Source: Gammaproteobacteria bacterium (GTDB lineage: Bacteria; Pseudomonadota; Gammaproteobacteria; Steroidobacterales; Steroidobacteraceae). Taken from it: a DNA stretch of 64,000 nucleotides. The stretch lies in assembly GCA_025359205.1 (NCBI GenBank), contig JANYHD010000020.1, positions 1 to 64,000 on the forward strand, read 5' to 3'. The translations under genes and the position numbers were made by a program. The notes below the pieces were generated by a model, which saw only the letters and a list, made by a program, of their open reading frames with translations, had not been told where the DNA came from and did not search any database. Below are positions 13,663 through 22,296 of this stretch, in pieces (the stretch's first letter is position 1; every line of letters starts with the position of its first letter).

Positions 13663-16662
13663 TCACAGACGGTAGGCCAGTCCAGCCACGAAGCTGCGTC
13701 CATAGGCGCTGTAGCCCGCTCCCACGCCGCTCGCGCTCTGGCCGACCGACTGGCCAGGCGCCCAGGGCAACAGCGGATTGCCGTTGAGATAAGTGCGCGC
13801 GATCGAGTTGGTGAGATTCTTGCCTTCGAGGTAGGCCTCGAAGCGCTTCGCAAACTTGAAATGTGCGCTCGCGGTGAGCCATTCAAAAGAATCGGCGATC
13901 GCCGGCCAGCCTGAAATTTCGGTGCACTGCGAGCAGGAGTAGGTGTAGCTCGAGGTGTGGTCCCAGTTGATGTCGGCGCTGAAGGGCCCCTTGTCGTAGA
14001 TCAGGCTGACCGCAACGGTCGTCGGCGGTACCGCATTGACGGGGCCAGCTGAGCTGCCATCCAGATTGTAGCCCTTACTTTGCGTGTGGGTGTATTGCAG
14101 GTAAATGCCAAAGCCGTTGTCCAGCATGTGCTGCCAGGAGAGTTCGAAGCCGGTGAATTCGCTCTTGGTGCCGTTGGCGGGCGAGGAGATGTTCCACAGG
14201 AAGGGCGTTCCGGGCACGGTTCCCGGTGGACCACCGACGTACTGGAGCGTGCCCAGATCGACGGCGGGCTGGACGCCGGAGTAGATGTCATCCAGCACGC
14301 GCTTGCCGAACACGGCAATCGTGACCGCCGAATGCCGCGCGTAATACCACTCGAGCGACAGGTCAGCCTGGTCGGCCTTGATGGGCTTCAATCCGGCCTT
14401 GCCGCTATAGTCGAGCGTAGGGGCGCCGTTGATCGCATTGTTGGTCGAATTGGGTGCGAGCTGGTTGAGGTTCGGCCGCGACATCGTCTCCGCGAGCGCT
14501 GAGCGCAACTGCAGTCGGTTGGGCACGAGCCAGTAGCTGAGGTTGGCCGAGGGCAAGGCCAGCGTGTACTCACCGCGCGTCGACACGGGCGTGGAGGGCG
14601 CGTACTGCACGTTCCAGGTCTGCGTCGAGCCCACGTCCGTGGGCGTCCACAGCGACAGGGGCACCGATTCCGCGTAGGCAGCCGTGGTCGTCGTGCGCAC
14701 GACACGCAATCCCACGTTACCCGACCAGGCCTGGTGCGTGAATTCTGCCTCGACGTAGAACGAGGTCGTTTTTTCAGTCACGTCATATGAATTGAATGGG
14801 TTCGGCTGCGGCAGCGTGTCGGCAAAATTGAACGGCGTGTACGGCGCGGTGCACACGGCCGGCGCGGGTGGGCAATAAAACGGGTTGGGCTTGCCATCGA
14901 GGCTCTTGAGGAACGCCATCAGGGCCTGTGCATCCAGTTGCGGCAGGGTCGTCGGGTACGAGCCGCCGGCACCCTGCATGAAGTTGGGCGGGTTGATCAT
15001 CGATACGACGTTAAAACCCTGCGACGCGAACGAATACGGATTGCACTGCGCCGGACACCCGGCCGTCACGTACAGCGTGCCGTATTGCCCGGAGCCGTTT
15101 GTCCAGTCGTTGCTGCTGTCGACACGCGATTTCTCGCGCTGGCTCTGGCCGAGGCCGAAGCGCAATTTGTTGAACAGCGCCAGGCCCGTGTCATAGCTGC
15201 CATTGAGCGTAAAGCTCGTGATCTTGTCGTGCACTGAATAGCCGTTCAGGCCGACGTAGTGCGTCGACCAGTACTTGTTGTCGTTGAGGAAGCCCGAGTT
15301 CATCAACGCTGTGTAGGAGCAGGAGCCCGGGTTGGTCGTGCTCTCGGTGCCCGTCGGACAGGCGGCCAGCCCGAGCTGGCTCGGCGGCACCAGTACGTTC
15401 AGGTCGGGCAGGCTGTGCGGCCGGTCCGTCACGATGATCGTATCGGGAGCGTAGGTCTGGTCGGTCACGAGGCCCGCGGTCACGAACGTATCGGCGCCGC
15501 CTTCGGGCCGGCTGGCCGTGGAGCGATACACGTCGAGATCGAGCGTCAGCTTGCCATTCGGCTTCCAGCTGCCGTTCAGGCCGTAGAGCGAGGTGTTGAC
15601 GTTGCGGTCGGTGGTGTTGTTCACCATTTCCGGCTGGAAATTGCTGGAAGTGACCGCGGTCACAACGCCATTTTGTATGGTCGGATTCGTCCAGGCCGGG
15701 CTGCCGTCGGGGTTCGTGCTGTAGTCGAAATAGTACGACTCGTTGTAGCCGATCTGCGGATCACGGAGCCTGGTCCACAGCGCGTCGGCGGTCAACTTGA
15801 AGGAATCGTTCGGACGCCACTCGAGCGTGCCCGAGAGCGCATCACGCTTCTTTTCATCGAAGATCGACCCGAAGGTGATGCAGCAGGGCAGGGCGGTCAG
15901 TGCAACCGGCGGCGTCGTCGTGTCATTCGGATCGAAGGGATATTGGCTTGGCCCGTAGTTTTCCTGGTTGTAGGCGTTCAGTGAATCGGTGCGCAGCTTG
16001 TTATCCGAGTGCACGATGCCGACGAGAAAGCCGAGTGTGCGCTCGGCGTTGGTGTTCTCGATGAACGCCGAGTACTTGCTGCCATGGAGCTTAGACATCG
16101 AGTTGTAGTCGCCCTCGACATGCACGCCGCCATGGAGCCCGGGATTGTCGAAGGGATTCGCCGTGCGCAGGTTTACCGTACCGCCGATGCTGCCCTCGAG
16201 CGCCGACGCCTCCGCCGACTTCAGCACGTCTGCTCCGGCGATGACTTCGGAGGGCAGCACGTCGAAGGCAAGATCGCGCGCGTCGTCATCGGTCGCCAGG
16301 ATGCGATTGTTGAGCGTGACGATGTTGTACTCGGGTCCGAGTCCGCGCACGTTCACCTTCTGGCCCTCGCCGCCAGTGGTGCGGGTGATGGTGATGCCTG
16401 GCAGGTGACTCAGCGAATCGGCGACATCCGCATCGGGAAAGCGGCCTAGTTCCGTGGCGTTGATGGAATCGAGCACCACGCCCGCGTTCTTCTTGATGTC
16501 GAGCGACTTCTCCAGGCTCGCGCGAATGCCCGTGACCACGATCTCTTCGAGTCCGGCGTCCTTGGCGCTTGCGGCAGGGACCTGCGCTGCGGACGGCATT
16601 GTCATGAACGACGACAAACCAGCGCACAGCAGCAGGTTCGGCAGTCGGATTGAGTCAGGCAT
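13663..16662 (-). CDS. TonB-dependent outer-membrane receptor (Xanthomonas/Caulobacter carbohydrate type)
   Basis: The protein has 999 residues. A signal peptide ends near A-Q (about residue 27), followed by a TonB box-like L-E-E-I-V-V-T-G, then the plug domain with the V-N-V-R-G-L-G-P-E-Y and A-S-A-L-E-G-S-I-G-G-T-V segments typical of the long receptor class for oligosaccharides. The beta-barrel ends in L-A-Y-R-L. The start at 16662 has a GGGGA ribosome site; upstream in-frame ATGs up to 16809 fall in the regulatory gap and are rejected. Its divergent neighbour is the DeoR regulator of an amino-sugar locus, so it likely imports galactosaminide oligosaccharides across the outer membrane. A palindrome covers its predicted transcription start. 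Confidence 0.92.
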   Translation of the reverse strand: MPDSIRLPNLLLCAGLSSFMTMPSAAQVPAASAKDAGLEEIVVTGIRASLEKSLDIKKNAGVVLDSINATELGRFPDADVADSLSHLPGITITRTTGGEGQKVNVRGLGPEYNIVTLNNRILATDDDARDLAFDVLPSEVIAGADVLKSAEASALEGSIGGTVNLRTANPFDNPGLHGGVHVEGDYNSMSKLHGSKYSAFIENTNAERTLGFLVGIVHSDNKLRTDSLNAYNQENYGPSQYPFDPNDTTTPPVALTALPCCITFGSIFDEKKRDALSGTLEWRPNDSFKLTADALWTRLRDPQIGYNESYYFDYSTNPDGSPAWTNPTIQNGVVTAVTSSNFQPEMVNNTTDRNVNTSLYGLNGSWKPNGKLTLDLDVYRSTASRPEGGADTFVTAGLVTDQTYAPDTIIVTDRPHSLPDLNVLVPPSQLGLAACPTGTESTTNPGSCSYTALMNSGFLNDNKYWSTHYVGLNGYSVHDKITSFTLNGSYDTGLALFNKLRFGLGQSQREKSRVDSSNDWTNGSGQYGTLYVTAGCPAQCNPYSFASQGFNVVSMINPPNFMQGAGGSYPTTLPQLDAQALMAFLKSLDGKPNPFYCPPAPAVCTAPYTPFNFADTLPQPNPFNSYDVTEKTTSFYVEAEFTHQAWSGNVGLRVVRTTTTAAYAESVPLSLWTPTDVGSTQTWNVQYAPSTPVSTRGEYTLALPSANLSYWLVPNRLQLRSALAETMSRPNLNQLAPNSTNNAINGAPTLDYSGKAGLKPIKADQADLSLEWYYARHSAVTIAVFGKRVLDDIYSGVQPAVDLGTLQYVGGPPGTVPGTPFLWNISSPANGTKSEFTGFELSWQHMLDNGFGIYLQYTHTQSKGYNLDGSSAGPVNAVPPTTVAVSLIYDKGPFSADINWDHTSSYTYSCSQCTEISGWPAIADSFEWLTASAHFKFAKRFEAYLEGKNLTNSIARTYLNGNPLLPWAPGQSVGQSASGVGAGYSAYGRSFVAGLAYRL

Positions 16663-16740
16663 GTGTAGTCCCCGTGAGCTTTGGCTTATTAATAGGTCGG
16701 GCACGCCTGTAGGGCGCGAGCGCCGATGGGCACAGTAAAC

Positions 16741-16758
16741 GAAACAGATAATCGTTTC
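16741..16758. promoter_or_regulatory. Candidate DeoR operator 1 (TonB-receptor side)
   Basis: GAAACAGATAATCGTTTC is a GAAAC-N8-GTTTC palindrome. It lies 4 bp downstream of the minus-strand -10 box of the receptor gene and covers its predicted start site. Operator 2 has the same arms and spacer length. Confidence 0.6.
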
Positions 16759-16762
16759 AAGA

Positions 16763-16790
16763 GATATAATTAGCGATACAATATGGCCAA
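16763..16790 (-). promoter_or_regulatory. Predicted promoter of the TonB receptor gene
   Basis: On the minus strand: -35 TTGGCC (16790-16785), a 16-bp spacer and -10 TATATC (16768-16763). Transcription would start near 16756, inside operator 1. The context after the -10 box, TATATCTCTTGAAAC, is almost the same as at the divergent promoter. Confidence 0.45.
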
Positions 16791-16811
16791 TACCGACGAT
16801 GAGCCCCACAT

Positions 16812-16840
16812 TTGGGTGCAGACTTCCTGTAAAGTATATC
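16812..16840 (+). promoter_or_regulatory. Predicted promoter of the deoR-agaZ-agaS operon
   Basis: -35 TTGGGT (16812-16817), a 17-bp spacer and -10 TATATC (16835-16840). The start site would be near 16847, inside operator 2, so the regulator probably represses itself and the genes behind it. Confidence 0.45.
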
Positions 16841-16844
16841 TATT

Positions 16845-16862
16845 GAAACTTATGGACGTTTC
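16845..16862. promoter_or_regulatory. Candidate DeoR operator 2 (deoR side)
   Basis: GAAACTTATGGACGTTTC has the same GAAAC-N8-GTTTC layout as operator 1, 104 bp away. It starts 4 bp after the -10 box of the deoR promoter and ends 39 bp before the start codon. Confidence 0.6.
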
Positions 16863-16901
16863 GCACGTGCACCCTCACTCAGCCAATCAGGAACTCCTGC
16901 C

Positions 16902-17681
16902 ATGATCGTGCGCCGCGACACCAGCAGCCGGCGCGAGCGCATCGTGTCGCTCCTGCGCGAGCAAAACAGCGTGCAGATACATTCGCTCGCCGGAATGTTC
17001 GGCGTCTCGACGCAGACCTTACGCAAGGACCTGAATTTCCTCGACGCCAAAGGTGTATGCACGCGCTCACCCGGTGGCGCGTTGCTGCGGCTGGGTGCGC
17101 TGTCGCCTACCGAAGAGGCGATCGACGTCAGGCGCAAGCGCTACGCTGACGAAAAAGTGCGCATCGGCCGGGCGGCCGCGGCGCTGATCAGAGCGGGCGA
17201 GTCGGTGTTGCTCGATTCGGGCACCACGACGCTGCAGGTGGCCCGCCACCTGAATACCGCCGATCCGCCCGTGGTGGTGACCAACGACGTCGGCATTATG
17301 AACGAGCTCGCAGCGCGCGAGTCGGTCCAGCTCGTATTCCTGGGAGGGACGCTGCGCCGCAAGAATCTTTCCTTCTATGGTACGCAGACTGAGCGCGCGC
17401 TCGAGGGCCTGCACGTCGACAAACTGTTCCTGGCGGCCGATGGGTTTCATTCCGAGAAGGGCATTACCACGCACTACGAGCCCGAGGCGTTGCTCAACCG
17501 GCTGATGTGCCGGGCGGCAAGCGAAATCATCGCGGTGGCCGACTCGTCGAAGTTCGGGCGCATCTGCCTGCACCAGATCGTCGAACCGCAGGGCATTTCG
17601 CGGCTGGTCACGGACGCCGGCATCAGCACCGAGATGCGCGACCAGCTCTCGCGCATCGGTGTCGAGGTGATCATCGCGTGA
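16902..17681 (+). CDS. DeoR-family transcriptional repressor (AgaR-like)
   Basis: The protein has 259 residues. An N-terminal DeoR helix-turn-helix (about residues 10-65: R-R-E-R-I-V-S-L-L, then V-S-T-Q-T-L-R-K-D-L) precedes the sugar-phosphate sensor domain with D-S-G-T-T-T, T-N-D-V-G-I-M-N-E-L, G-G-T-L-R-R-K and the D-x-S-K-F-G segment near residue 214. Family members release DNA on binding a phosphorylated sugar. Position at the head of agaZ-agaS-kinase indicates an AgaR-type regulator of galactosamine use. Its GTGA stop/start overlap couples it to the next gene. Two palindromes in its upstream gap are probable binding sites. Confidence 0.9.
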   Translation: MIVRRDTSSRRERIVSLLREQNSVQIHSLAGMFGVSTQTLRKDLNFLDAKGVCTRSPGGALLRLGALSPTEEAIDVRRKRYADEKVRIGRAAAALIRAGESVLLDSGTTTLQVARHLNTADPPVVVTNDVGIMNELAARESVQLVFLGGTLRRKNLSFYGTQTERALEGLHVDKLFLAADGFHSEKGITTHYEPEALLNRLMCRAASEIIAVADSSKFGRICLHQIVEPQGISRLVTDAGISTEMRDQLSRIGVEVIIA

Positions 17682-18958
17682 AGCCGCTCCTCGAGCTCAT
17701 CGCGCGCCACAAGGCTGGCCAGCCGGTGGGCATCTATTCGGTGTGCTCGGCTCATCCCTTGGTCATCGAGGCGGCGCTGCGGCACGCGCAGCGCAACAGT
17801 GGCCATGTGCTCATCGAGGCTACTTCCAACCAGGTCAACCAGGATGGCGGCTACACCGGCATGCGGCCGGCAGATTTTGTTCGCTTCGTGCAGGAGAGCG
17901 CCGCCCGCTTAGGGCTGCCGCGCGCGCGCGTGCTGCTGGGCGGCGATCATCTCGGCCCCAACTGCTGGCAGCGGTTGAGCGCTGAGGAGGCCATGGCGCG
18001 TTCGGAGCAGCTGCTGGCGGACTACGTGGTTGCCGGGTTTCGCAAGCTCCATCTCGATTGCTCGATGTCCTGCACCGGCGACCCCGCCACACTCGCTGAC
18101 GCGGTCGTAGCCGAGCGCGCTGCGCGCCTGTGTGCGGTGGCGGAGCAGGCCTGGCAACGCGCTGGCGGCGAGTCGCCTGTTTATGTCGTAGGCACCGAAG
18201 TGCCCGTGCCCGGGGGTGCACACGAATCGCTGACGGGGCTCCAGCCCACCGTGCCCGAAGCGGCCGCGGCGACCATCGATGCCCATCAGCGCGCATTTGC
18301 CGCTGCAGGACTCAGTCACGTCTGGCCGCGAGTCGTGGGGCTCGTGGTGCAGCCCGGGGTGGAATTTGACCACTACAAGGTCATCAATTTCCGGCCTGAA
18401 AGAATTGCGAACCTGAGTGGCGTGATTGCAGCGCATCCCACGCTGGTCTTCGAGGCGCATTCCACCGACTACCAGACCGGGGCCAATCTCGCCGCACTGG
18501 TGCGTGCGCACTTTGCGATCCTGAAGGTCGGTCCGGGTCTGACCTTCGCCATGCGCGAGGCGCTGTGGGCCCTGACGCAGATCGAAGCGGAGCTGCTGCC
18601 AGCCGGACGCAGTTCCGGATTGCGGGCAACGGTGCTGGCGGCGATGAACGCAGACCCGCGTCATTGGGAAAAATACTACGCGACCACGGGCGCGCAGCTC
18701 GCACTGGACCAGCAATACAGCCTCAGCGACCGCTTGCGTTACTACTGGCCGGTTGCGAGCGTCGAACGTGCGCTCGCACGCCTGCTCGCCAATCTCGAGG
18801 CGAACCCGCCGCCGTTGAGCTTGCTCAGCCAATACCTGCCACGAGCCTACGCTGCCGTGCGCAGCGGTGAACTGGCGATGAATGCGCGCGACTGGGTGCT
18901 CCAGCACGTGGATGGCGTCCTGCAGCAGTACAGCGTCGCCTGTGGCGCCAACGGTTGA
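17678..18958 (+). CDS. agaZ: AgaZ/GatZ/KbaZ-like tagatose-bisphosphate aldolase accessory subunit
   Basis: The protein has 426 residues and starts at GTG overlapping the deoR stop. The sequence follows the GatZ/KbaZ family throughout: G-I-Y-S-V-C-S-A-H-P near the N-terminus, L-I-E-A-T-S-N-Q-V-N-Q-x-G-G-Y-T-G-M, L-G-G-D-H-L-G-P-N, L-D-C-S-M-S-C and G-T-E-V-P-V-P-G-G. In Escherichia coli this subunit stabilises the class II tagatose-1,6-bisphosphate aldolase AgaY/GatY, which yields dihydroxyacetone phosphate and glyceraldehyde 3-phosphate. No AgaY or tagatose-6-phosphate kinase gene is seen in the window, so either they lie elsewhere or this protein acts without them. Confidence 0.88.
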   Translation: MKPLLELIARHKAGQPVGIYSVCSAHPLVIEAALRHAQRNSGHVLIEATSNQVNQDGGYTGMRPADFVRFVQESAARLGLPRARVLLGGDHLGPNCWQRLSAEEAMARSEQLLADYVVAGFRKLHLDCSMSCTGDPATLADAVVAERAARLCAVAEQAWQRAGGESPVYVVGTEVPVPGGAHESLTGLQPTVPEAAAATIDAHQRAFAAAGLSHVWPRVVGLVVQPGVEFDHYKVINFRPERIANLSGVIAAHPTLVFEAHSTDYQTGANLAALVRAHFAILKVGPGLTFAMREALWALTQIEAELLPAGRSSGLRATVLAAMNADPRHWEKYYATTGAQLALDQQYSLSDRLRYYWPVASVERALARLLANLEANPPPLSLLSQYLPRAYAAVRSGELAMNARDWVLQHVDGVLQQYSVACGANG

Positions 18959-18962
18959 CACC

Positions 18963-20132
18963 ATGCGCTACCTGGACATCGACGAGGTCAATTTGCGTTC
19001 CGCCGGGGCGCTGCTGACGGCGCGTGAGATCGAGCAGCAACCGGCCTGCTGGCGTCGCACCGAAGACCTGTTGCTCGAGCAGCGCCATGCGATCAGCGAC
19101 TTCCTGGAACCTTTGCTGGCCGAGCGGAGCCTGCGCATCGTGCTGACGGGTGCTGGCAGTTCGGCTTTCATAGGCGAATGCCTAGCGCCCCTGTTGCTGC
19201 CGCAACTTGGACGGCGCGTCGATGCCATCGCGACGACCGACCTGCTTTCCGCCCCGCTGCAGTACCTGCAACAGGGCGTGCCCACACTGCTGGTGTCATT
19301 TGGCCGTTCGGGCAGCAGCCCGGAGAGCGTGGCCGTGGTGGAACTGGCAGAGGAATTGCTGCCGGGCTGTCACCAGCTCGTGTTCACCTGCAACGAGCAG
19401 GGCACGCTCTACCAGCGCTGCCGTGACGGGCCACGGAGTCTCGCCATCCTGCTGCCGCGCGAGACGCACGATCAGGCCTTCGCCATGACCTCGAGCTTCA
19501 GCTCGATGTTGCTCGCCGCCTGGCTGGTCTTCAGCTCGCTGCGCGCGCCGCCACCGGGCGTGAGCCAACTTGCCGCAGGCACGCAGGCGCTGCTCGCCGA
19601 GCACAACGGCGCGCTGCGCGCACTGGCGGGCGAGTCCCATGCGCGCGTCGTGTTCCTGGGCAGCAACGCGCTCAAGGGCCTCGCGCGCGAGGCGGCGCTG
19701 AAGCTGCTCGAACTCACTGACGGCGCGGTGGTGGCGACCTACGATTCGCCGCTCGGCTTTCGCCACGGACCCAAGACGATCGTCAACGGCGATACACTGC
19801 TGGTCGTGCTGCTCTCCAACGATCCCCACACACGCGCCTATGACCTCGACCTGCTGCGCGAGCTGCGCGCCGACAGGCAGGCCGGCCGCGTGCTCGCGCT
19901 CACTGCGCGCCCGGGCGATGCGGCGATGGATGGTGATCACCTGTTGATCGGACAGTTCGCGGACGCCGACGATGGCGTGCTGGCATTCCCCTACGTGGTC
20001 TGCGCGCAGCTGTACGCCCTGCATCGGGCGCTGGCAATCGGCAACACACCGGACCAGCCCAGCGCCTCGGGCACGGTCAGCCGCGTCGTGAGCGGCGTGA
20101 AGATCCACGCGCTGCCGGCGAAGGATTGCTGA
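18963..20132 (+). CDS. agaS: AgaS-like SIS-domain galactosamine-6-phosphate deaminase/isomerase
   Basis: The protein has 389 residues with two SIS (sugar isomerase) domains. The first carries L-T-G-A-G-S-S-A-F-I-G (about 59-69) and F-G-R-S-G-S-S-P-E-S; the second carries L-G-S-N-A-L-K-G-L-A and the family mark S-P-L-G-F-R-H-G-P-K. AgaS proteins convert D-galactosamine 6-phosphate to tagatose 6-phosphate plus ammonia. The ATG at 18963 follows the agaZ stop by 4 bp; upstream in-frame ATGs lie inside agaZ. The stop overlaps the kinase start (TGATG). Confidence 0.87.
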   Translation: MRYLDIDEVNLRSAGALLTAREIEQQPACWRRTEDLLLEQRHAISDFLEPLLAERSLRIVLTGAGSSAFIGECLAPLLLPQLGRRVDAIATTDLLSAPLQYLQQGVPTLLVSFGRSGSSPESVAVVELAEELLPGCHQLVFTCNEQGTLYQRCRDGPRSLAILLPRETHDQAFAMTSSFSSMLLAAWLVFSSLRAPPPGVSQLAAGTQALLAEHNGALRALAGESHARVVFLGSNALKGLAREAALKLLELTDGAVVATYDSPLGFRHGPKTIVNGDTLLVVLLSNDPHTRAYDLDLLRELRADRQAGRVLALTARPGDAAMDGDHLLIGQFADADDGVLAFPYVVCAQLYALHRALAIGNTPDQPSASGTVSRVVSGVKIHALPAKDC

Positions 20133-21109
20133 TGTACCTGGGCGTCGATGGCGGTGGCACGAAGACCGCGCTGGCACTGGTTGACGCCGACGGCAACATC
20201 CGCGGCGAGCATTCCGCGCCCGGCGCCTACTACTTTGCCAGTGGATTGGACGCGACCGGCAGGGCACTGGCCGACGCAGTGGCAGCCCTGCTGGAAAGCG
20301 CCGGGCTGAAGGCGTCGTCCATCGAGTTCGCCTATTTCGGCCTTCCGGGGTACGGCGAGGATTCAACCGTGGCCGATGCGCTCGAGCGCCTGCCGGCTGC
20401 CGGGCTGCACGGCACGCCCTATCGCTGCGGCAACGACATGGTGTGCGGGTGGGCCGGTTCGCTCGGGTGCCGCGACGGCATCAGTGTCGTGGCCGGCACG
20501 GGCTCCATCTGCTATGGCGAGCGCGGCGGCAACAGCGCGCGTTGTGGCGGCTGGGGTGAAATGTTCAGCGACGAGGGCTCGGCCTACTGGATCGCCTGCC
20601 GCGGGCTCAACCTGTTTTCGCGCATGAGCGATGGGCGCGCGCCACGCAGCCTGTTTCATGAATTGCTGCGCACGCGGCTCGAGCTCGCCGCCGACCTGGA
20701 TCTGTGCGGCCATGTCTACACGCGCCTGGCGAGCGATCGCGCGCGCATCGCGCAACTTGCGCGGGTGGTGCAGGAGGCCGCACTGGCGGGCGACGCGCCG
20801 GCCATGGCAGTGTACGCCGAGGCGGCCGCGGAGCTCGCCGGACTGGTCGAGGCCACGCGCCGCCAACTCGGCTTCGGCGCAGATGAGGCCGTGCCGGTGT
20901 CCTATTCGGGAGGCGTGTTCGATTACGCGGGCGCGCTGCTGCTGCGGCCCTTCGCCGCGGCATTGCGCGCGCATCACCCGCATTATCAACTGGAAACACC
21001 TGCGCTGCCACCCGTGCTGGGCGCTGCGCTGTATGCCGCCCGGTGTGCGGGACATCCACTGAGCGTGGCGGCAATCAAGCGCCTACGCGAGCAGGGCAAA
21101 CAATCATGA
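20132..21109 (+). CDS. BadF/BadG-type amino-sugar kinase (N-acetylhexosamine kinase-like)
   Basis: The protein has 325 residues of the BcrAD/BadFG ATPase family (PF01869), which includes N-acetylglucosamine kinases. The ATP-phosphate loop GVDGGGTKT is at residues 4-12, a second loop is V-A-G-T-G-S-I-C-Y-G, and the third is S-G-G-V-F. In this context it is the likely entry kinase for N-acetylgalactosamine or galactosamine, producing the 6-phosphate. AAGGA lies 7 bp ahead of the ATG at 20132. Its stop overlaps the ATG of the amidohydrolase (ATGA), so four genes from deoR onward are tightly coupled. Confidence 0.85.
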   Translation: MYLGVDGGGTKTALALVDADGNIRGEHSAPGAYYFASGLDATGRALADAVAALLESAGLKASSIEFAYFGLPGYGEDSTVADALERLPAAGLHGTPYRCGNDMVCGWAGSLGCRDGISVVAGTGSICYGERGGNSARCGGWGEMFSDEGSAYWIACRGLNLFSRMSDGRAPRSLFHELLRTRLELAADLDLCGHVYTRLASDRARIAQLARVVQEAALAGDAPAMAVYAEAAAELAGLVEATRRQLGFGADEAVPVSYSGGVFDYAGALLLRPFAAALRAHHPHYQLETPALPPVLGAALYAARCAGHPLSVAAIKRLREQGKQS

Positions 21110-22296
21110 TGCGCACGGGAATGGCACGTGACAGGGCTTCACTGTGTGCTCGTGCGGCGCCGTATCTATTGTGCTGGCTCGGAGCGTGTTACCCGTGGTC
21201 GCAGGCGCTAGCACAGGCACAGGCACAGGCGCAGTCGCAGGCGCAGGCGCAGGCATCGCCGCCGGTGGAAGCCGGTCCGGAGGACGTGCCGGCCGACAAC
21301 CGCTTTGATACGGCGCGCATGGAATCGACGCTCGTCGTACCGCACACGGAACTTTCCCGCTTTCGCTTTCCCGTCATCGATGCGCATAGTCACGACATCT
21401 ATACGAAGACCGCGGCGGAAGTGGCGGCCTGGGTGCAGTTGCAGACTGCCGTTGGCGTCGAACGTACCTTCATCTTTACCGGCAAGTCGGGCGCGGATTT
21501 CAAGGCGGAAGTGGCGCGCTACTCGGGTGCGTATCCAGGCCGTTTCCTCATGTTTGCGGGATTCACCATCGAAGGCATTGAGACCGCGGAATACGGTGAG
21601 CTGCTGCGCCGCAGGCTGCGCGCGGACTTCGCGGCCGGGGCGCTCGGATTGGGCGAGCTCACCGACAAAGGGATGGGGCTGGCGCGCGTCGGCGGCAAGG
21701 CCTACTACATTGATGACGAGCGCTTTGATGCGCTATGGGATGAGGCCGGCAGGCTCCACGTTCCGGTGTTCGTTCACATCGCAGAGCCGGCGGCGTTCTA
21801 CGCGCCCGCCGATGAGCGCAACGAACTGCGCCGCTCCGCCAACTGGTCGCTGTATGGCAAGGGCACGCCCGGCTTTGAAGGCATGCAGGTGCGTTTCGAG
21901 AGGGTGATTGCGCGCCATCCCCACACCAGTTTCGTCGCCGTGCACAGCTTCAACCTCGCCAACGACCTCGGCAGGGTGGGCGCGCTGCTCGACAAGTACC
22001 CCAACGTGCAGGTTGATTTTGCCGCGCGCATGTGGGAGCTGGCGCGGCAACCATTCACGGCGCGCAAGTTCTTCAATCGGTATGCGGATCGCATACTCTT
22101 CGGCACCGACAATGACCCAGGCATGGCGATGTACCTGGCGCACGCGCGACAGCTCGAGACCGAAGATGAATGGTTCTGGCCGGCCGATGCCGAGTGGTGG
22201 CGCGGCTACGGCATGGGGCTGCCGGATGCGGTGCTGCGCAAAATCTACCGCGAGAACGCGCTACGGTTGCTGCGGCCGCACCTCGATAAGCAATGA
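21106..22296 (+). CDS. Secreted metal-dependent amidohydrolase (Amidohydrolase_2)
   Basis: The protein has 396 residues with an unusually long, low-complexity leader: a hydrophobic signal segment to about residue 35 followed by an Ala-Gln repeat. The TIM-barrel metal sites are all visible: His94-x-His96 in D-A-H-S-H-D, His224 in F-V-H-I-A-E-P, His280 in A-V-H-S-F-N and Asp335 in L-F-G-T-D-N-D. This is the decarboxylase/lactonase-like PF04909 group, not the NagA/AgaA deacetylase group. Export to the periplasm and the location in an amino-sugar operon suggest action on a sugar derivative or lactone before uptake; the substrate is unknown. The 3' end overlaps the convergent GH36 gene by 36 bp. 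Confidence 0.83.
   Translation: MMRTGMARDRASLCARAAPYLLCWLGACYPWSQALAQAQAQAQSQAQAQASPPVEAGPEDVPADNRFDTARMESTLVVPHTELSRFRFPVIDAHSHDIYTKTAAEVAAWVQLQTAVGVERTFIFTGKSGADFKAEVARYSGAYPGRFLMFAGFTIEGIETAEYGELLRRRLRADFAAGALGLGELTDKGMGLARVGGKAYYIDDERFDALWDEAGRLHVPVFVHIAEPAAFYAPADERNELRRSANWSLYGKGTPGFEGMQVRFERVIARHPHTSFVAVHSFNLANDLGRVGALLDKYPNVQVDFAARMWELARQPFTARKFFNRYADRILFGTDNDPGMAMYLAHARQLETEDEWFWPADAEWWRGYGMGLPDAVLRKIYRENALRLLRPHLDKQ
21211..21252 (+). repeat. Seven tandem hexamers encoding Ala-Gln repeats
   Basis: Seven 6-bp units of GC(A/G)CAG, one degenerate (TCGCAG), run without a break and encode an (Ala-Gln)n stretch just after the signal peptide of the amidohydrolase. Such tracts can change in length by slippage in 6-bp steps without loss of frame. 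Confidence 0.9.

Noticed and set aside
13634..13882. Upstream extension of the DMT transporter into the TonB-receptor gene
   Set aside because: The added residues are Arg/Gln-rich and not membrane-like. GTG at 13633 (or 13666) gives a normal DMT N-terminus.
16663..16809. Longer start of the TonB receptor (ATG at 16809)
   Set aside because: It would code through the palindromes and promoter, and the real signal peptide begins at 16662 with a ribosome site.
21211..21252. Possible CRISPR or satellite array
   Set aside because: It has 6-bp units without spacers inside a coding frame, which is a simple coding repeat.
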